This document shows, piece by piece, positions 57,155 to 64,000 of a DNA stretch of 64,000 nucleotides. Position 1 is the first letter of the stretch. Each line of letters opens with the position of its first letter. The notes beneath the pieces were generated by a model. That model searched no databases and was not told the DNA's origin. It saw only the letters and a list, made by a program, of their open reading frames with translations. Both the position numbers and the translations under genes were made by a program. This DNA comes from JAIXRY01 sp031972855 (lineage in GTDB: Bacteria; Patescibacteriota; Minisyncoccia; Phycocordibacterales; UBA9973), in NCBI GenBank assembly GCA_031972855.1, contig DALYDY010000002.1, forward strand, positions 62,001 through 126,000. The letters are read 5' to 3'.

Positions 57155-57183
57155 TTGCATGTGAACGAGCGTTCACTTATAAT
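57155..57183 (+). promoter_or_regulatory. SOS promoter with LexA operator in the spacer
   Basis: -35 TTGCAT (57155-57160), 17 bp, -10 TATAAT (57178-57183). The spacer is almost entirely the palindrome GTGAACGAGCGTTCAC (57161-57176), a Gram-positive-type GAAC-N4-GTTC LexA box. LexA binding here would block RNA polymerase directly. Confidence 0.88.
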
Positions 57184-57216
57184 AAATACATAACAGGATA
57201 ATAATATTTAAGCATT

Positions 57217-57411
57217 ATGAGTAAAGAACAATATCTAAAAATTATAGAAAGAGAAATTCACAACATAAACAAAAAAATTGATATGAAAATTCTCTCAGGT
57301 GAAAAATATGAAAGAGAAGCTCGTGATCACAAATTGCTTCGCAAAAAATTAATCCAACACTCAAGTGGAAATATATTTAGCAAATTTTTCCAAATGCTCC
57401 CACTTTTTTAA
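57217..57411 (+). CDS. Small SOS-operon protein, 64 aa
   Basis: First gene of the LexA operon, three bases before lexA. Helical and charged (EIHNINKKIDMKILSGEKYE, then EARDHKLLRKKLIQHSS), probably a coiled-coil hairpin. No known domain. Being under the SOS box, it may act in damage response, for instance as a checkpoint or polymerase-partner peptide, but nothing in the sequence shows that. Confidence 0.65.
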   Translation: MSKEQYLKIIEREIHNINKKIDMKILSGEKYEREARDHKLLRKKLIQHSSGNIFSKFFQMLPLF

Positions 57412-57414
57412 TTC

Positions 57415-57981
57415 ATGGAACAAAACTACAAACAAAAGTTAATATCCTTTCACGAAAAAGAAAACAGAATGCCAACATACACAGAGATGATGGCTCTGTT
57501 TGGTTTTAAGTCAAAGAACGCAGTAGCTCGTCTTGTTGAAAAATTCATCGACGCGGGTTTTGTTTCAAAAGATCATTTAGGTAGGTTAATTCCAGAAAGA
57601 TCATTCAACGAAATTCCACTTCTAGGATCAGTAAAAGCAGGGTTCCCAAGTCAAGCAGAAGAAGTAGAGTTGAACACTATTAATATAGACTCATATATTA
57701 CATCCAAAAAAGCTAATTCATTTCTATTGAGAGTAGACGGTGAATCCATGATAGACGCACACATTGCTGATGGAGATATGGTTCTAGTAGAGAAGACGGA
57801 AGTCGCCAAGGATGGAGATATTGTTATTGCAGATGTAGACGGGGAATCAACAATGAAATATTTCAGAAAAGAAGGTGGTAAAGTGTGGCTTGAACCAGCC
57901 AACAAAAACTTCAAAAATATTTATCCAGAACAATATCTTCGCATTACAGCAATAGTAAAAGCCGTTATTAGAAAATATTAA
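57415..57981 (+). CDS. lexA: LexA repressor
   Basis: A 188-aa SOS repressor with S24 self-cleavage. The N-terminal winged helix includes PTYTEMMALFGFKSKNAVAR. The cleavage site is Ala75-Gly76 (KAGF). The catalytic dyad is Ser111 (DGESMIDAHI) and Lys148 (STMKYF). The operon promoter holds a GAAC-N4-GTTC box, so it is autoregulated. MazG-like gene follows. All residues needed for RecA-stimulated autoproteolysis are present. Confidence 0.94.
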   Translation: MEQNYKQKLISFHEKENRMPTYTEMMALFGFKSKNAVARLVEKFIDAGFVSKDHLGRLIPERSFNEIPLLGSVKAGFPSQAEEVELNTINIDSYITSKKANSFLLRVDGESMIDAHIADGDMVLVEKTEVAKDGDIVIADVDGESTMKYFRKEGGKVWLEPANKNFKNIYPEQYLRITAIVKAVIRKY

Positions 57982-58041
57982 AATAAATATAAACACAACT
58001 TATTTGATAATTACATTAAAAGTATTAAAATAATTAATTAT

Positions 58042-58374
58042 ATGAACAAAGACAATTTATCTTTTAAAGAAGCTCAAGAATCAGTAGAAGAATGGGTGAG
58101 CAATCCAGACTTCAAAGTAAAATACTTTCCTCCATTTGAAATATGTGCACAACTAAGTGAAGAAATCGGAGAAGTATCAAGAGAAGTCGCACATATTCAT
58201 GGACACAAGAAGAAAAAGGACGGTGAAAAAACAGACGGCTTAGAATGTGAGATAGGTGATGTAATATTTGCATTAATCTGTCTTGCAAACTCAGAAGGAA
58301 TCTCACTCGAAGAAGCTTTCAAAAAATCTATGGAGAAAAAGTGGGGAAGAGACAATAGTAGATTTCTTAAATAA
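58042..58374 (+). CDS. MazG-like nucleotide pyrophosphohydrolase
   Basis: A 110-aa all-helical enzyme. LSEEIGEVSREV gives the EExxE metal site, and ECEIGDVIFALICLANSEGI gives the ExxD site. It is like the short MazG/YpjD group that hydrolyses (d)NTPs to monophosphates. It lies 60 bases after lexA in the same direction, possibly in the SOS transcript. A terminator follows. Confidence 0.85.
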   Translation: MNKDNLSFKEAQESVEEWVSNPDFKVKYFPPFEICAQLSEEIGEVSREVAHIHGHKKKKDGEKTDGLECEIGDVIFALICLANSEGISLEEAFKKSMEKKWGRDNSRFLK

Positions 58375-58382
58375 GACAAAAT

Positions 58383-58421
58383 AAAAACCCTGACTATGCA
58401 TTATGCAATTCAGGGTTTTTT
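58383..58421. terminator. Terminator after the MazG-like gene
   Basis: AAAAACCCTGA pairs with TCAGGGTTTTT; the 16-base loop holds the inverted repeat TGCAT-ATGCA and the end of the convergent gene. Confidence 0.82.
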
Positions 58422-58969
58422 ATAACCTTTATAAAATGATCAAAGATTAGGACAGATAATTTTCTAGCTCTAAAAGCTATTTTGATACGGTCTTTATTGT
58501 TTAAAGCTTCCTTATACCTAACCCCCTCAAAAGAATCTTCTCTACCATCAAAATCAAATAAAAATAATCTAATTTTTTCATTAATATCGTCAGGTATAGT
58601 AATTTTAGTACTTTCTTTTATAATAAAGGCGAGAGAGAAAATATGACCAATCCTTACAGACCTTAGAAGATTTTTGTCAAGATATTTTCTCAAATCCCTT
58701 TCTCCTCTAACTTCAGAAAGCACCTTCTCTATTTCTTTTCTTTTAGAGTTAGATATTAATTCTTCAATAGAATCAACTATGATTGGCGACTCTATTATTG
58801 AAAAAAATACTTCTAAATCAACAAAAATCTCAGAGTGAACTTTTTCTTTGATTGAAGATAAATTTTCAATCATTATTTTTTTCTTTTTTGTACTAAAAAA
58901 ATGCACTTGCTCAATTTTTAACAAATCATGAGACAGTAATTTTTTTTCTAATTCATCATTTTCTTCCAT
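58394..58969 (-). CDS. Helical hypothetical protein, 191 aa
   Basis: Largely helical and charged (LLSHDLLKIEQVHFFSTKKK, NSKRKEIEKVLSEVRGERDL, GHIFSLAFIIKESTKI). No signal or membrane segment and no catalytic motif. Ends inside the terminator of the lexA-mazG unit. Not recognised. Confidence 0.55.
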   Translation of the reverse strand: MEENDELEKKLLSHDLLKIEQVHFFSTKKKKIMIENLSSIKEKVHSEIFVDLEVFFSIIESPIIVDSIEELISNSKRKEIEKVLSEVRGERDLRKYLDKNLLRSVRIGHIFSLAFIIKESTKITIPDDINEKIRLFLFDFDGREDSFEGVRYKEALNNKDRIKIAFRARKLSVLIFDHFIKVIKNPELHNA

Positions 58970-59070
58970 TGTTATTTTTTTAAAATAGTAACATTATTAT
59001 AATAAAAAGTCAATATTAGTTTAATCATATTCATAAATTATGTTTTTACTAATTAGTGTATACTTTAGTA

Positions 59071-59469
59071 ATGCAAACATACTCTTGGTATCAAAATTTA
59101 ATCAAACCAACATGGGCGCCGCCTTCATGGATTTTTGGTCCTGTATGGAGTTTCTTATATCTAATTATTTTTGTTAGTTTTGGAAAAGTATTTTTGATGG
59201 CTTATAACAAGCAAATACCATTTATAGTAGTTCTTCCTTTTATATTGAATTTGATTTTCAACTTTTTATTCTCACCAATACAATTTCAACTACAAAACAA
59301 TCTACTCGCATCAATTGATATATTATTAATATTATCAACCCTCGTATGGGCTTTAGTGGCCATATATCCATATGCAAAATGGATTAGTTTCGTAAATATT
59401 CCATACCTTCTTTGGGTTTCTTTTGCAACAATACTTCAAATCACAATCACTATATTAAATAGTAAATAA
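59071..59469 (+). CDS. tspO: TspO/MBR-family membrane protein
   Basis: A 132-aa five-helix translocator-protein homologue. WYQNLIKPTWAPPSWIFGPV followed by WSFLYLIIFVSFGK is the family signature (KPxWxPPxWxFGPVW). Relatives bind porphyrins and steroids and sense stress. ATG 59071 is chosen over 59056, because TATACT (59059-59064) lies six bases upstream. A DUF1905 gene follows by two bases. Confidence 0.9.
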   Translation: MQTYSWYQNLIKPTWAPPSWIFGPVWSFLYLIIFVSFGKVFLMAYNKQIPFIVVLPFILNLIFNFLFSPIQFQLQNNLLASIDILLILSTLVWALVAIYPYAKWISFVNIPYLLWVSFATILQITITILNSK

Positions 59470-59471
59470 TC

Positions 59472-59762
59472 ATGTCTAAAGTTTTTTTAATAAAAGGGGA
59501 AATTTGGCGTTGGCCTGGAGATGGTGGGTGGCATTTTTTAACAATAGATAAAAAGACTTCTGAAAAAATAAAAGCTATAGGAAATCCATATGGTGCAGGT
59601 TTTATTAAAGCGCATCTAACAATAAAAAAGACTAGTTGGGAAACAGCTCTATTTCCAAACTCAAAAGAAAAAACTTATTTAATTTCTATAAAAAAGAAAG
59701 TAAGGGAAAAAGAAAATCTATTTGAAGGAGATATAATTAAAGTAAAGATAGAAATTATCTAA
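59472..59762 (+). CDS. DUF1905 protein
   Basis: A 96-aa beta-barrel-like protein. FLIKGEIWRWPGDGGWHFLT and the ending EGDIIKVKIEI match DUF1905, whose members are often attached to bacteriocin-resistance YdeI domains. Here it stands alone. It is two bases after tspO, so cotranscribed. Confidence 0.8.
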   Translation: MSKVFLIKGEIWRWPGDGGWHFLTIDKKTSEKIKAIGNPYGAGFIKAHLTIKKTSWETALFPNSKEKTYLISIKKKVREKENLFEGDIIKVKIEII

Positions 59763-59797
59763 AAAAAATGATACAATACTCCATACTTTTTAAAAAT

Positions 59798-60760
59798 ATG
59801 GAAAACAATACAAATAAAAACAAAATACTCCTATATTACAAATATGCAGATATAGAAGATCCAGAAATTCTCCGAAAAGAACAATATGATCTCTGTAAAA
59901 CCCTCGAAATGAAGGGGCGCATCATAGTAGCAAAAGAGGGTATAAACGGCACTCTAGAGGGCACAGAAGCCTTTTGTAATGCATATATGAACCACATGAA
60001 AGCTGATCCTAGATTTAGTGATATACACTGGAAAATAAGCGATGGTACAGCTGACGGGACAGCCTTTCCAAGACTTTCTGTAAAAGCGAGAAAAGAAATA
60101 GTGTCTTTACATCTTGGAGAAAACGACTTCAATCCAAATGAAACAACAGGTATACATCTTAAGCCAGAAGAACTACACAAATGGTATGAAGAAGGAAAAG
60201 AATTTCATATTGTTGATATGAGAAATGACTACGAACTTCTCGTTGGAAAATTTGAAAATACTATTTTTCCTGGAATGAAAAATTTTAGAGATTTAAGAAA
60301 AGATTTAAATAAAATTAAAAAACTCAAAGACAAACCTGTTCTTACTGTATGTACAGGAGGAGTAAGATGTGAGAAAGCTTCAGGATTCCTTCTGAAAGAA
60401 GGTTTCAAAGAAGTTTACCAATTAGACGGAGGAATCGTGTCTTATATGAATAAATTTCCTGGAAAAAACTTTCTTGGATCTCTTTATGTTTTTGATAAAA
60501 GAAAAATAGTTCACTTTAATGATGAAATATCTCACCAACCAATAGGTGTGTGTAGAAAATGTCACAAAAAGACAGAGCAATATGTTAATTGCGCAAATCT
60601 AATGTGCCATAGACATTTTCTTTGTTGTGATGATTGTATAGACAGTGACAAAGTTGGGAAGAACGGTGTCATACTTTCTTATTGTGGATTATGGTGTAAG
60701 ACAAAAGATTCTTTTAGAGATTTGTTTAAAAATTCAAAATATATTCCAAAAAGATTCTAA
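59798..60760 (+). CDS. trhO: tRNA uridine(34) hydroxylase TrhO (YceA rhodanese family)
   Basis: A 320-aa enzyme introducing 5-hydroxyuridine at tRNA position 34. An N-terminal ferredoxin-like part (IIVAKEGINGTLEGTEAFCN) is followed by a rhodanese domain with active-site loop VCTGGVRCEKASGF. The C-terminus has Cys pairs (GVCRKCHKK, CHRHFLCCDDC). ATG 59798 starts MENNTNKNKILLYYKYADIE. An earlier ATG 59768 lies just upstream of a TACAAT box and seems less likely. Confidence 0.93.
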   Translation: MENNTNKNKILLYYKYADIEDPEILRKEQYDLCKTLEMKGRIIVAKEGINGTLEGTEAFCNAYMNHMKADPRFSDIHWKISDGTADGTAFPRLSVKARKEIVSLHLGENDFNPNETTGIHLKPEELHKWYEEGKEFHIVDMRNDYELLVGKFENTIFPGMKNFRDLRKDLNKIKKLKDKPVLTVCTGGVRCEKASGFLLKEGFKEVYQLDGGIVSYMNKFPGKNFLGSLYVFDKRKIVHFNDEISHQPIGVCRKCHKKTEQYVNCANLMCHRHFLCCDDCIDSDKVGKNGVILSYCGLWCKTKDSFRDLFKNSKYIPKRF

Positions 60761-60764
60761 TAAT

Positions 60765-61919
60765 ATGAACAAAGTTAAAATACTTGTATTGTTCACTGTT
60801 TTTATAGATATTATTGGTATAGGAGTAATAATACCGACACTACCTTTCTATGTTGAATCTTTTGGTGTTTCTGATACTGTTGTAGCTCTTCTCTTTTCAA
60901 TATACGCTTTCCTTTCTTTTTTATCTGCACCATTTTTAGGTTTAATTTCTGATAGATATGGAAGAAGACCAGTCTTAATTATAAGCATTCTAAGTAGTGC
61001 TATTGGATGGATTGTTTTTGCTGGAGCAAAAAATATATGGTTATTATTTTTAGGAAGAAGTATTGACGGAATAGCTGCGGGAAATATTTCAACAGCACAA
61101 AGCTCTCTTTCTGATATATCTAAAAACAGCACAGAAAGATCTACTAATATGGGCTTAATAGGTGCAATGTTTGGTATAGGTCTTATTATAGGGCCATTGA
61201 TTGGAGGATTGTTAAGTGTTTATGGAAATACTGCACCATTTTGGTTTGTTGGAATACTATCTTTAATAAATACAATATTGGCATACTTTTTTTTACCTGA
61301 AACACACAAAGAAAGAACTAATACAAAAATAAAAATAAACCCAATAAGTCCAATAATAGATGGTTTTAAAAATATTGAAATGAGAAAAATTTTCTTAATA
61401 TTTTTCTCATTTGGATTAGCAATAACGATACAACAAACTATATTTGGATTATATACAGCAAGAGCTTTTGGTTTTAACTCTAAAACAATAGGAATGGTTA
61501 TGGGTTTTATTGGATTTATTATATTAATAAATCAACTTTTTCTTCTAAAAAATGTTTGGTTAAAAATTTGGAATAATAAAATACTTACAAAGGTTATGTT
61601 TTTTATACTTGCAACAGGAATGATTATTAGCTCACTTAAAATTATTGCTTTATTTTTTATTGGGATAATTTTAACCACAATAAGTCAAAGTAATCTAAGA
61701 GGCACCTTAATGAGTACCATTGCAGGTCAAAACAAAGAAAAAACAGGTGAGTACATAGGAATATCAACATCAATAATGTCACTGTCTATGATATTAGGGC
61801 CATTACTTGCTTCGGCTGTTTATATAATAAACATATCTATTCCATTTATTTTAGCTGGAATAATATCATTATTATGCATACCAATATACATAAACATTAT
61901 AAAAAAAATTAATATTTAA
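60765..61919 (+). CDS. MFS transporter, TetA-like
   Basis: A 384-aa twelve-helix exporter. Motif A is GLISDRYGRRPVLI, with FGIGLIIGPLIGGLL as the antiporter-type motif C in helix 5. The start IDIIGIGVIIPTLPFYVESF resembles tetracycline or multidrug efflux proteins of the DHA1 group. It begins four bases after trhO; an upstream in-frame ATG at 60645 would overlap trhO in another frame. Drug specificity not decidable. Confidence 0.9.
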   Translation: MNKVKILVLFTVFIDIIGIGVIIPTLPFYVESFGVSDTVVALLFSIYAFLSFLSAPFLGLISDRYGRRPVLIISILSSAIGWIVFAGAKNIWLLFLGRSIDGIAAGNISTAQSSLSDISKNSTERSTNMGLIGAMFGIGLIIGPLIGGLLSVYGNTAPFWFVGILSLINTILAYFFLPETHKERTNTKIKINPISPIIDGFKNIEMRKIFLIFFSFGLAITIQQTIFGLYTARAFGFNSKTIGMVMGFIGFIILINQLFLLKNVWLKIWNNKILTKVMFFILATGMIISSLKIIALFFIGIILTTISQSNLRGTLMSTIAGQNKEKTGEYIGISTSIMSLSMILGPLLASAVYIINISIPFILAGIISLLCIPIYINIIKKINI

Positions 61920-61934
61920 TATATAATAAAATAC

Positions 61935-63035
61935 ATGATATTTATAATATTTATAACAATAGCTCAACTTTTCCTTTTTCTAATACATTACATAATTTAT
62001 CGTTTTGGAATTCAAGAATTTTATTTACTAGAAAAACATAAAATATTTTTTGGAACAATAATTTTCATACTTTCATTTTCTTATAGTGCAAGTATGTTTT
62101 TGATTAGATTAAGTGAAAATACTCTAACAAAGATATTTAATCAAATATCTTCAATATGGCTTGGTACTATAGTTTGGGTCTTTATTGTAATAATAATATC
62201 TCTTATTTTAAAAAGAATACTCAATAATACATATAGTTCAAATATTTCATTGATACTTATTTTGATATCTTTTGGAATATCATTATTTGGAATATATAAC
62301 TCACAAAGAGTTAATCTTGTAGAAAAAGATGTTTATATTGAAAACTTGCCAGAAAATTTTGATAATTTGAGTGTTATGTTTATTGCAGATACTCATTACG
62401 GCAATATTCATACAGAAAAGAAATCAAGCAGAGATGTAGAATTTATAAAAAAAGTATCACCAGATGCACTATTTATTGCTGGGGATTTCTTTGATGGACC
62501 ATCAAAGAAAATGGATTATTTTTCAAAACCTTATGAAGAAATGAATCCTATATTTGGGAAATATTTTGTAAGTGGAAATCACGAAACTTATGCGGACCTT
62601 GAAAAGAGTATAGAGTCAGTAAAAAAAGTAAATTTTGAAATTCTAGACAATCAAATAAAAGAAATAAAAGGTATTCAATTTGTTGGCATACCTTATAGTA
62701 CGAGTAGTGTATCAGAATTAGATAAAAATATAACTGAAAGTATTATTAAAAAATCAGACGAAACAAAGCCTGTTATTGTCATAAAACATGTGCCAATAAA
62801 CACAGAATCTATTAGCAACTTGAATGCAGATTTTGCATTTTTTGGACATACACACAGAGGACAAATGTGGCCTTTTAGTATAATAGTGAAAAAAATATAT
62901 GGAAAACATTATTATGGATTTACAGAAGAAAAAAATACATTATTTTATACAACAAGTGGAGTGGGTGGTTGGGGACCAATACAAAGAATTGGAACAAATA
63001 GTGAAATGTTGTTAGTGCGTTTCCATAAAAAATAA
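61935..63035 (+). CDS. Membrane-anchored metallophosphoesterase
   Basis: A 366-aa protein. Four N-terminal transmembrane helices (about 1-125) are followed by a calcineurin-type phosphoesterase: ADTHYG, AGDFFDGP, VSGNHETYAD, KHVP and FFGHTHRGQMWP. All metal ligands are visible. Similar enzymes cleave lipid-linked or nucleotide phosphodiesters (YkuE/LpxH-like). TATAAT (61922-61927) lies seven bases before the ATG. Confidence 0.92.
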   Translation: MIFIIFITIAQLFLFLIHYIIYRFGIQEFYLLEKHKIFFGTIIFILSFSYSASMFLIRLSENTLTKIFNQISSIWLGTIVWVFIVIIISLILKRILNNTYSSNISLILILISFGISLFGIYNSQRVNLVEKDVYIENLPENFDNLSVMFIADTHYGNIHTEKKSSRDVEFIKKVSPDALFIAGDFFDGPSKKMDYFSKPYEEMNPIFGKYFVSGNHETYADLEKSIESVKKVNFEILDNQIKEIKGIQFVGIPYSTSSVSELDKNITESIIKKSDETKPVIVIKHVPINTESISNLNADFAFFGHTHRGQMWPFSIIVKKIYGKHYYGFTEEKNTLFYTTSGVGGWGPIQRIGTNSEMLLVRFHKK

Positions 63036-63062
63036 AGTCCTCACATAAATTATGTGAGGACT
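63036..63062 (-). terminator. Terminator of the 63050-63334 gene
   Basis: Perfect 13-bp stem AGTCCTCACATAA/TTATGTGAGGACT with one unpaired base. On the minus strand TTTATTTTTT follows. It overlaps the gene's stop. Confidence 0.75.
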
Positions 63063-63334
63063 AACAACAAAATAAATATAGGAATAAAATACATTAATAC
63101 TCCTATTAATAAGTGTTTCAACGATATAGAAAAGTATTTTCTTATTATATAAGTACCAGTTAAAAATATTGATATTAATAAAAAGAGACCCATAATAAGT
63201 ACTGCTATAGTTTTTTCATTTTCAATATTTTTTGGAACCCAATATGTATTAAATAAAAAATACAGAACAATAGAGAGAGAAGCGAAATAACAAATTATCC
63301 CAAAAGTTCTAAATAACCACGAATTGTTTTTCAT
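63050..63334 (-). CDS. Small membrane protein, 94 aa
   Basis: Three hydrophobic helices (FGIICYFASLSIVLYFLF, IAVLIMGLFLLISIFLTGTY, HLLIGVLMYFIPIFILLLVL). No known family. Single gene with its own terminator. Confidence 0.6.
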   Translation of the reverse strand: MKNNSWLFRTFGIICYFASLSIVLYFLFNTYWVPKNIENEKTIAVLIMGLFLLISIFLTGTYIIRKYFSISLKHLLIGVLMYFIPIFILLLVLT

Positions 63335-63453
63335 AAGATCAAAATAAATTTATTTTATAATACATCAAAATATATAGTGAGTCAAATTTAAACAACAAGA
63401 TTAATTAAAATTATAAATTTTTTATATTCAAACAAATCAACTATAATAAGAGT

Positions 63454-63657
63454 ATGAAAAAACTATACAGAAGCAGTGAAAACAAAATATATAAAGGAAT
63501 ACTAGGTGGAATTGGTGAATACTTCGAAATAGACCCGACCTTAATAAGAGTTTTATATATGTTTTTTACAATAACATCAGGTATTATTCCAGGAATGTTG
63601 GCATACTTCTTATCTTTACTAATTGTTCCAAAAAAACCACAAATTGAAATACTTTAG
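63454..63657 (+). CDS. PspC-domain protein
   Basis: A 67-aa protein covering the PspC domain only: KKLYRSSENKIYKGILGGIG, EYFEIDPTLIRVLYMFFTI, then a C-terminal hydrophobic helix and IVPKKP. PspC domains act in envelope-stress response. TATAAT (63442-63447) lies six bases before the ATG. Confidence 0.9.
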   Translation: MKKLYRSSENKIYKGILGGIGEYFEIDPTLIRVLYMFFTITSGIIPGMLAYFLSLLIVPKKPQIEIL

Positions 63658-63728
63658 TGAAAAAATATATTTTTATATATCAAAAAAAATACAATAAAAT
63701 AAAACATTTTGTATTGAAATGGAACATA

Positions 63729-63756
63729 TTGACTCTAATATAAATAAGAGTAGAAT
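63729..63756 (+). promoter_or_regulatory. Promoter of the last partial gene
   Basis: TTGACT (63729-63734), 16 bp, TAGAAT (63751-63756). Confidence 0.5.
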
Positions 63757-63783
63757 AACACAAGACCAAAAAAACTAAATAGC

Positions 63784-64000
63784 ATGACAACACAAGCAGT
63801 ACCAGTAAAGAACTGTATTCTATTAGTAATAGAGAACAGTAACGGAAAAATTTTCATGAAAATTGAAAAATCAGAAAAATATGGAGGGGAAGTAATTAAA
63901 TTTTTGTCACACAAAAAAGAGTGCAACAAAACTTTTACTCAAGAAGACGAGGGGAAACTTTTAAAAGAAACCATCGAGTTATATTTTAAAAACCAAGTAA
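63784..64000 (+). CDS. Hypothetical protein, 5' part (runs off the window)
   Basis: Begins MTTQAVPVKNCILLVIENSN and stays open for 72 codons to the window end. The N-terminal strands and the KSEKYGGEVIKFLSHKKECN stretch suggest a small alpha/beta protein. It is too incomplete to classify. Confidence 0.55.
   Translation, partial: MTTQAVPVKNCILLVIENSNGKIFMKIEKSEKYGGEVIKFLSHKKECNKTFTQEDEGKLLKETIELYFKNQV

Noticed and set aside
1..64000. CRISPR arrays, rRNA, tRNA, tmRNA, known riboswitches
   Set aside because: No regularly spaced repeats and no conserved RNA core sequences were recognised on reading; a covariance-model search would be needed to exclude divergent ones.

Overview
The window is an AT-rich, gene-dense bacterial chromosome segment with short intergenic spaces and standard stop codons. 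Gene content and style point to a Candidatus Patescibacteria (CPR) genome, most likely the Parcubacteria/Paceibacteria branch. The evidence is a compact set of short housekeeping proteins, an AspRS without its GAD insertion, membrane histidine kinases with no partner regulator, and many small membrane or exported proteins of the kind common in that group. No rRNA, tRNA or CRISPR array was found. Taxonomy is an inference from gene character, not from a marker alignment.

Layout. 0-3.6 kb: MsrA (cut by the window edge), an AlkD-type DNA glycosylase, DnaJ and a YfiH/PgeF-type protein. 3.7-11.9 kb: an AT-rich accessory block with a 2038-residue secreted RHS/SpvB-type polymorphic toxin, followed by four small membrane-anchored genes (immunity candidates). 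11.9-19.6 kb: a DUF817 protein, a sensor kinase, a secreted beta-strand-rich protein, a possible RiPP locus (28-residue peptide plus an MvdD-like ATP-grasp enzyme), a hydrolase, tandem duplicated membrane proteins and a Cys-rich membrane protein. 19.6-41 kb: core genes (second sensor kinase, CorA, cysS, rplU, recR-dnaB, trpS, an ABC exporter, aspS, an M20 peptidase, scpA-scpB-mraY-ftsW-murG), interrupted by short orphan genes, two of them broken. 41.7-47.3 kb: gltX followed by a defence-like cluster (EcoRI-type adenine methylase, Fic, DUF262-HNH, and an HNH gene frameshifted at a T8 run). 47.3-57 kb: small conserved genes, including DedA, DUF1398, DUF2726, Nudix, GNAT, EngB, a cytochrome b5-like exported protein, an MGMT-like protein and rhodanese, plus several tiny transcription units. 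57-64 kb: a LexA operon with its operator, MazG-like, TspO, DUF1905, TrhO, MFS, a metallophosphoesterase and PspC.

Two promoter styles recur. Many conserved genes have a TATAAT-like box ending only 6-9 bases before the ATG, which implies leaderless mRNAs. Many short orphan genes and intergenic transcripts instead have a full TTGACA/16-18 bp/TATAAT promoter, a leader, and their own hairpin terminator. Several of the latter units hold only a 25-30 codon ORF or no ORF at all. The most novel candidates are the ATP-grasp/peptide locus, the RHS toxin cassette, a 30-residue Cys-rich peptide gene encoded inside an inverted repeat, and a small acidic protein gene bracketed by long perfect hairpins.
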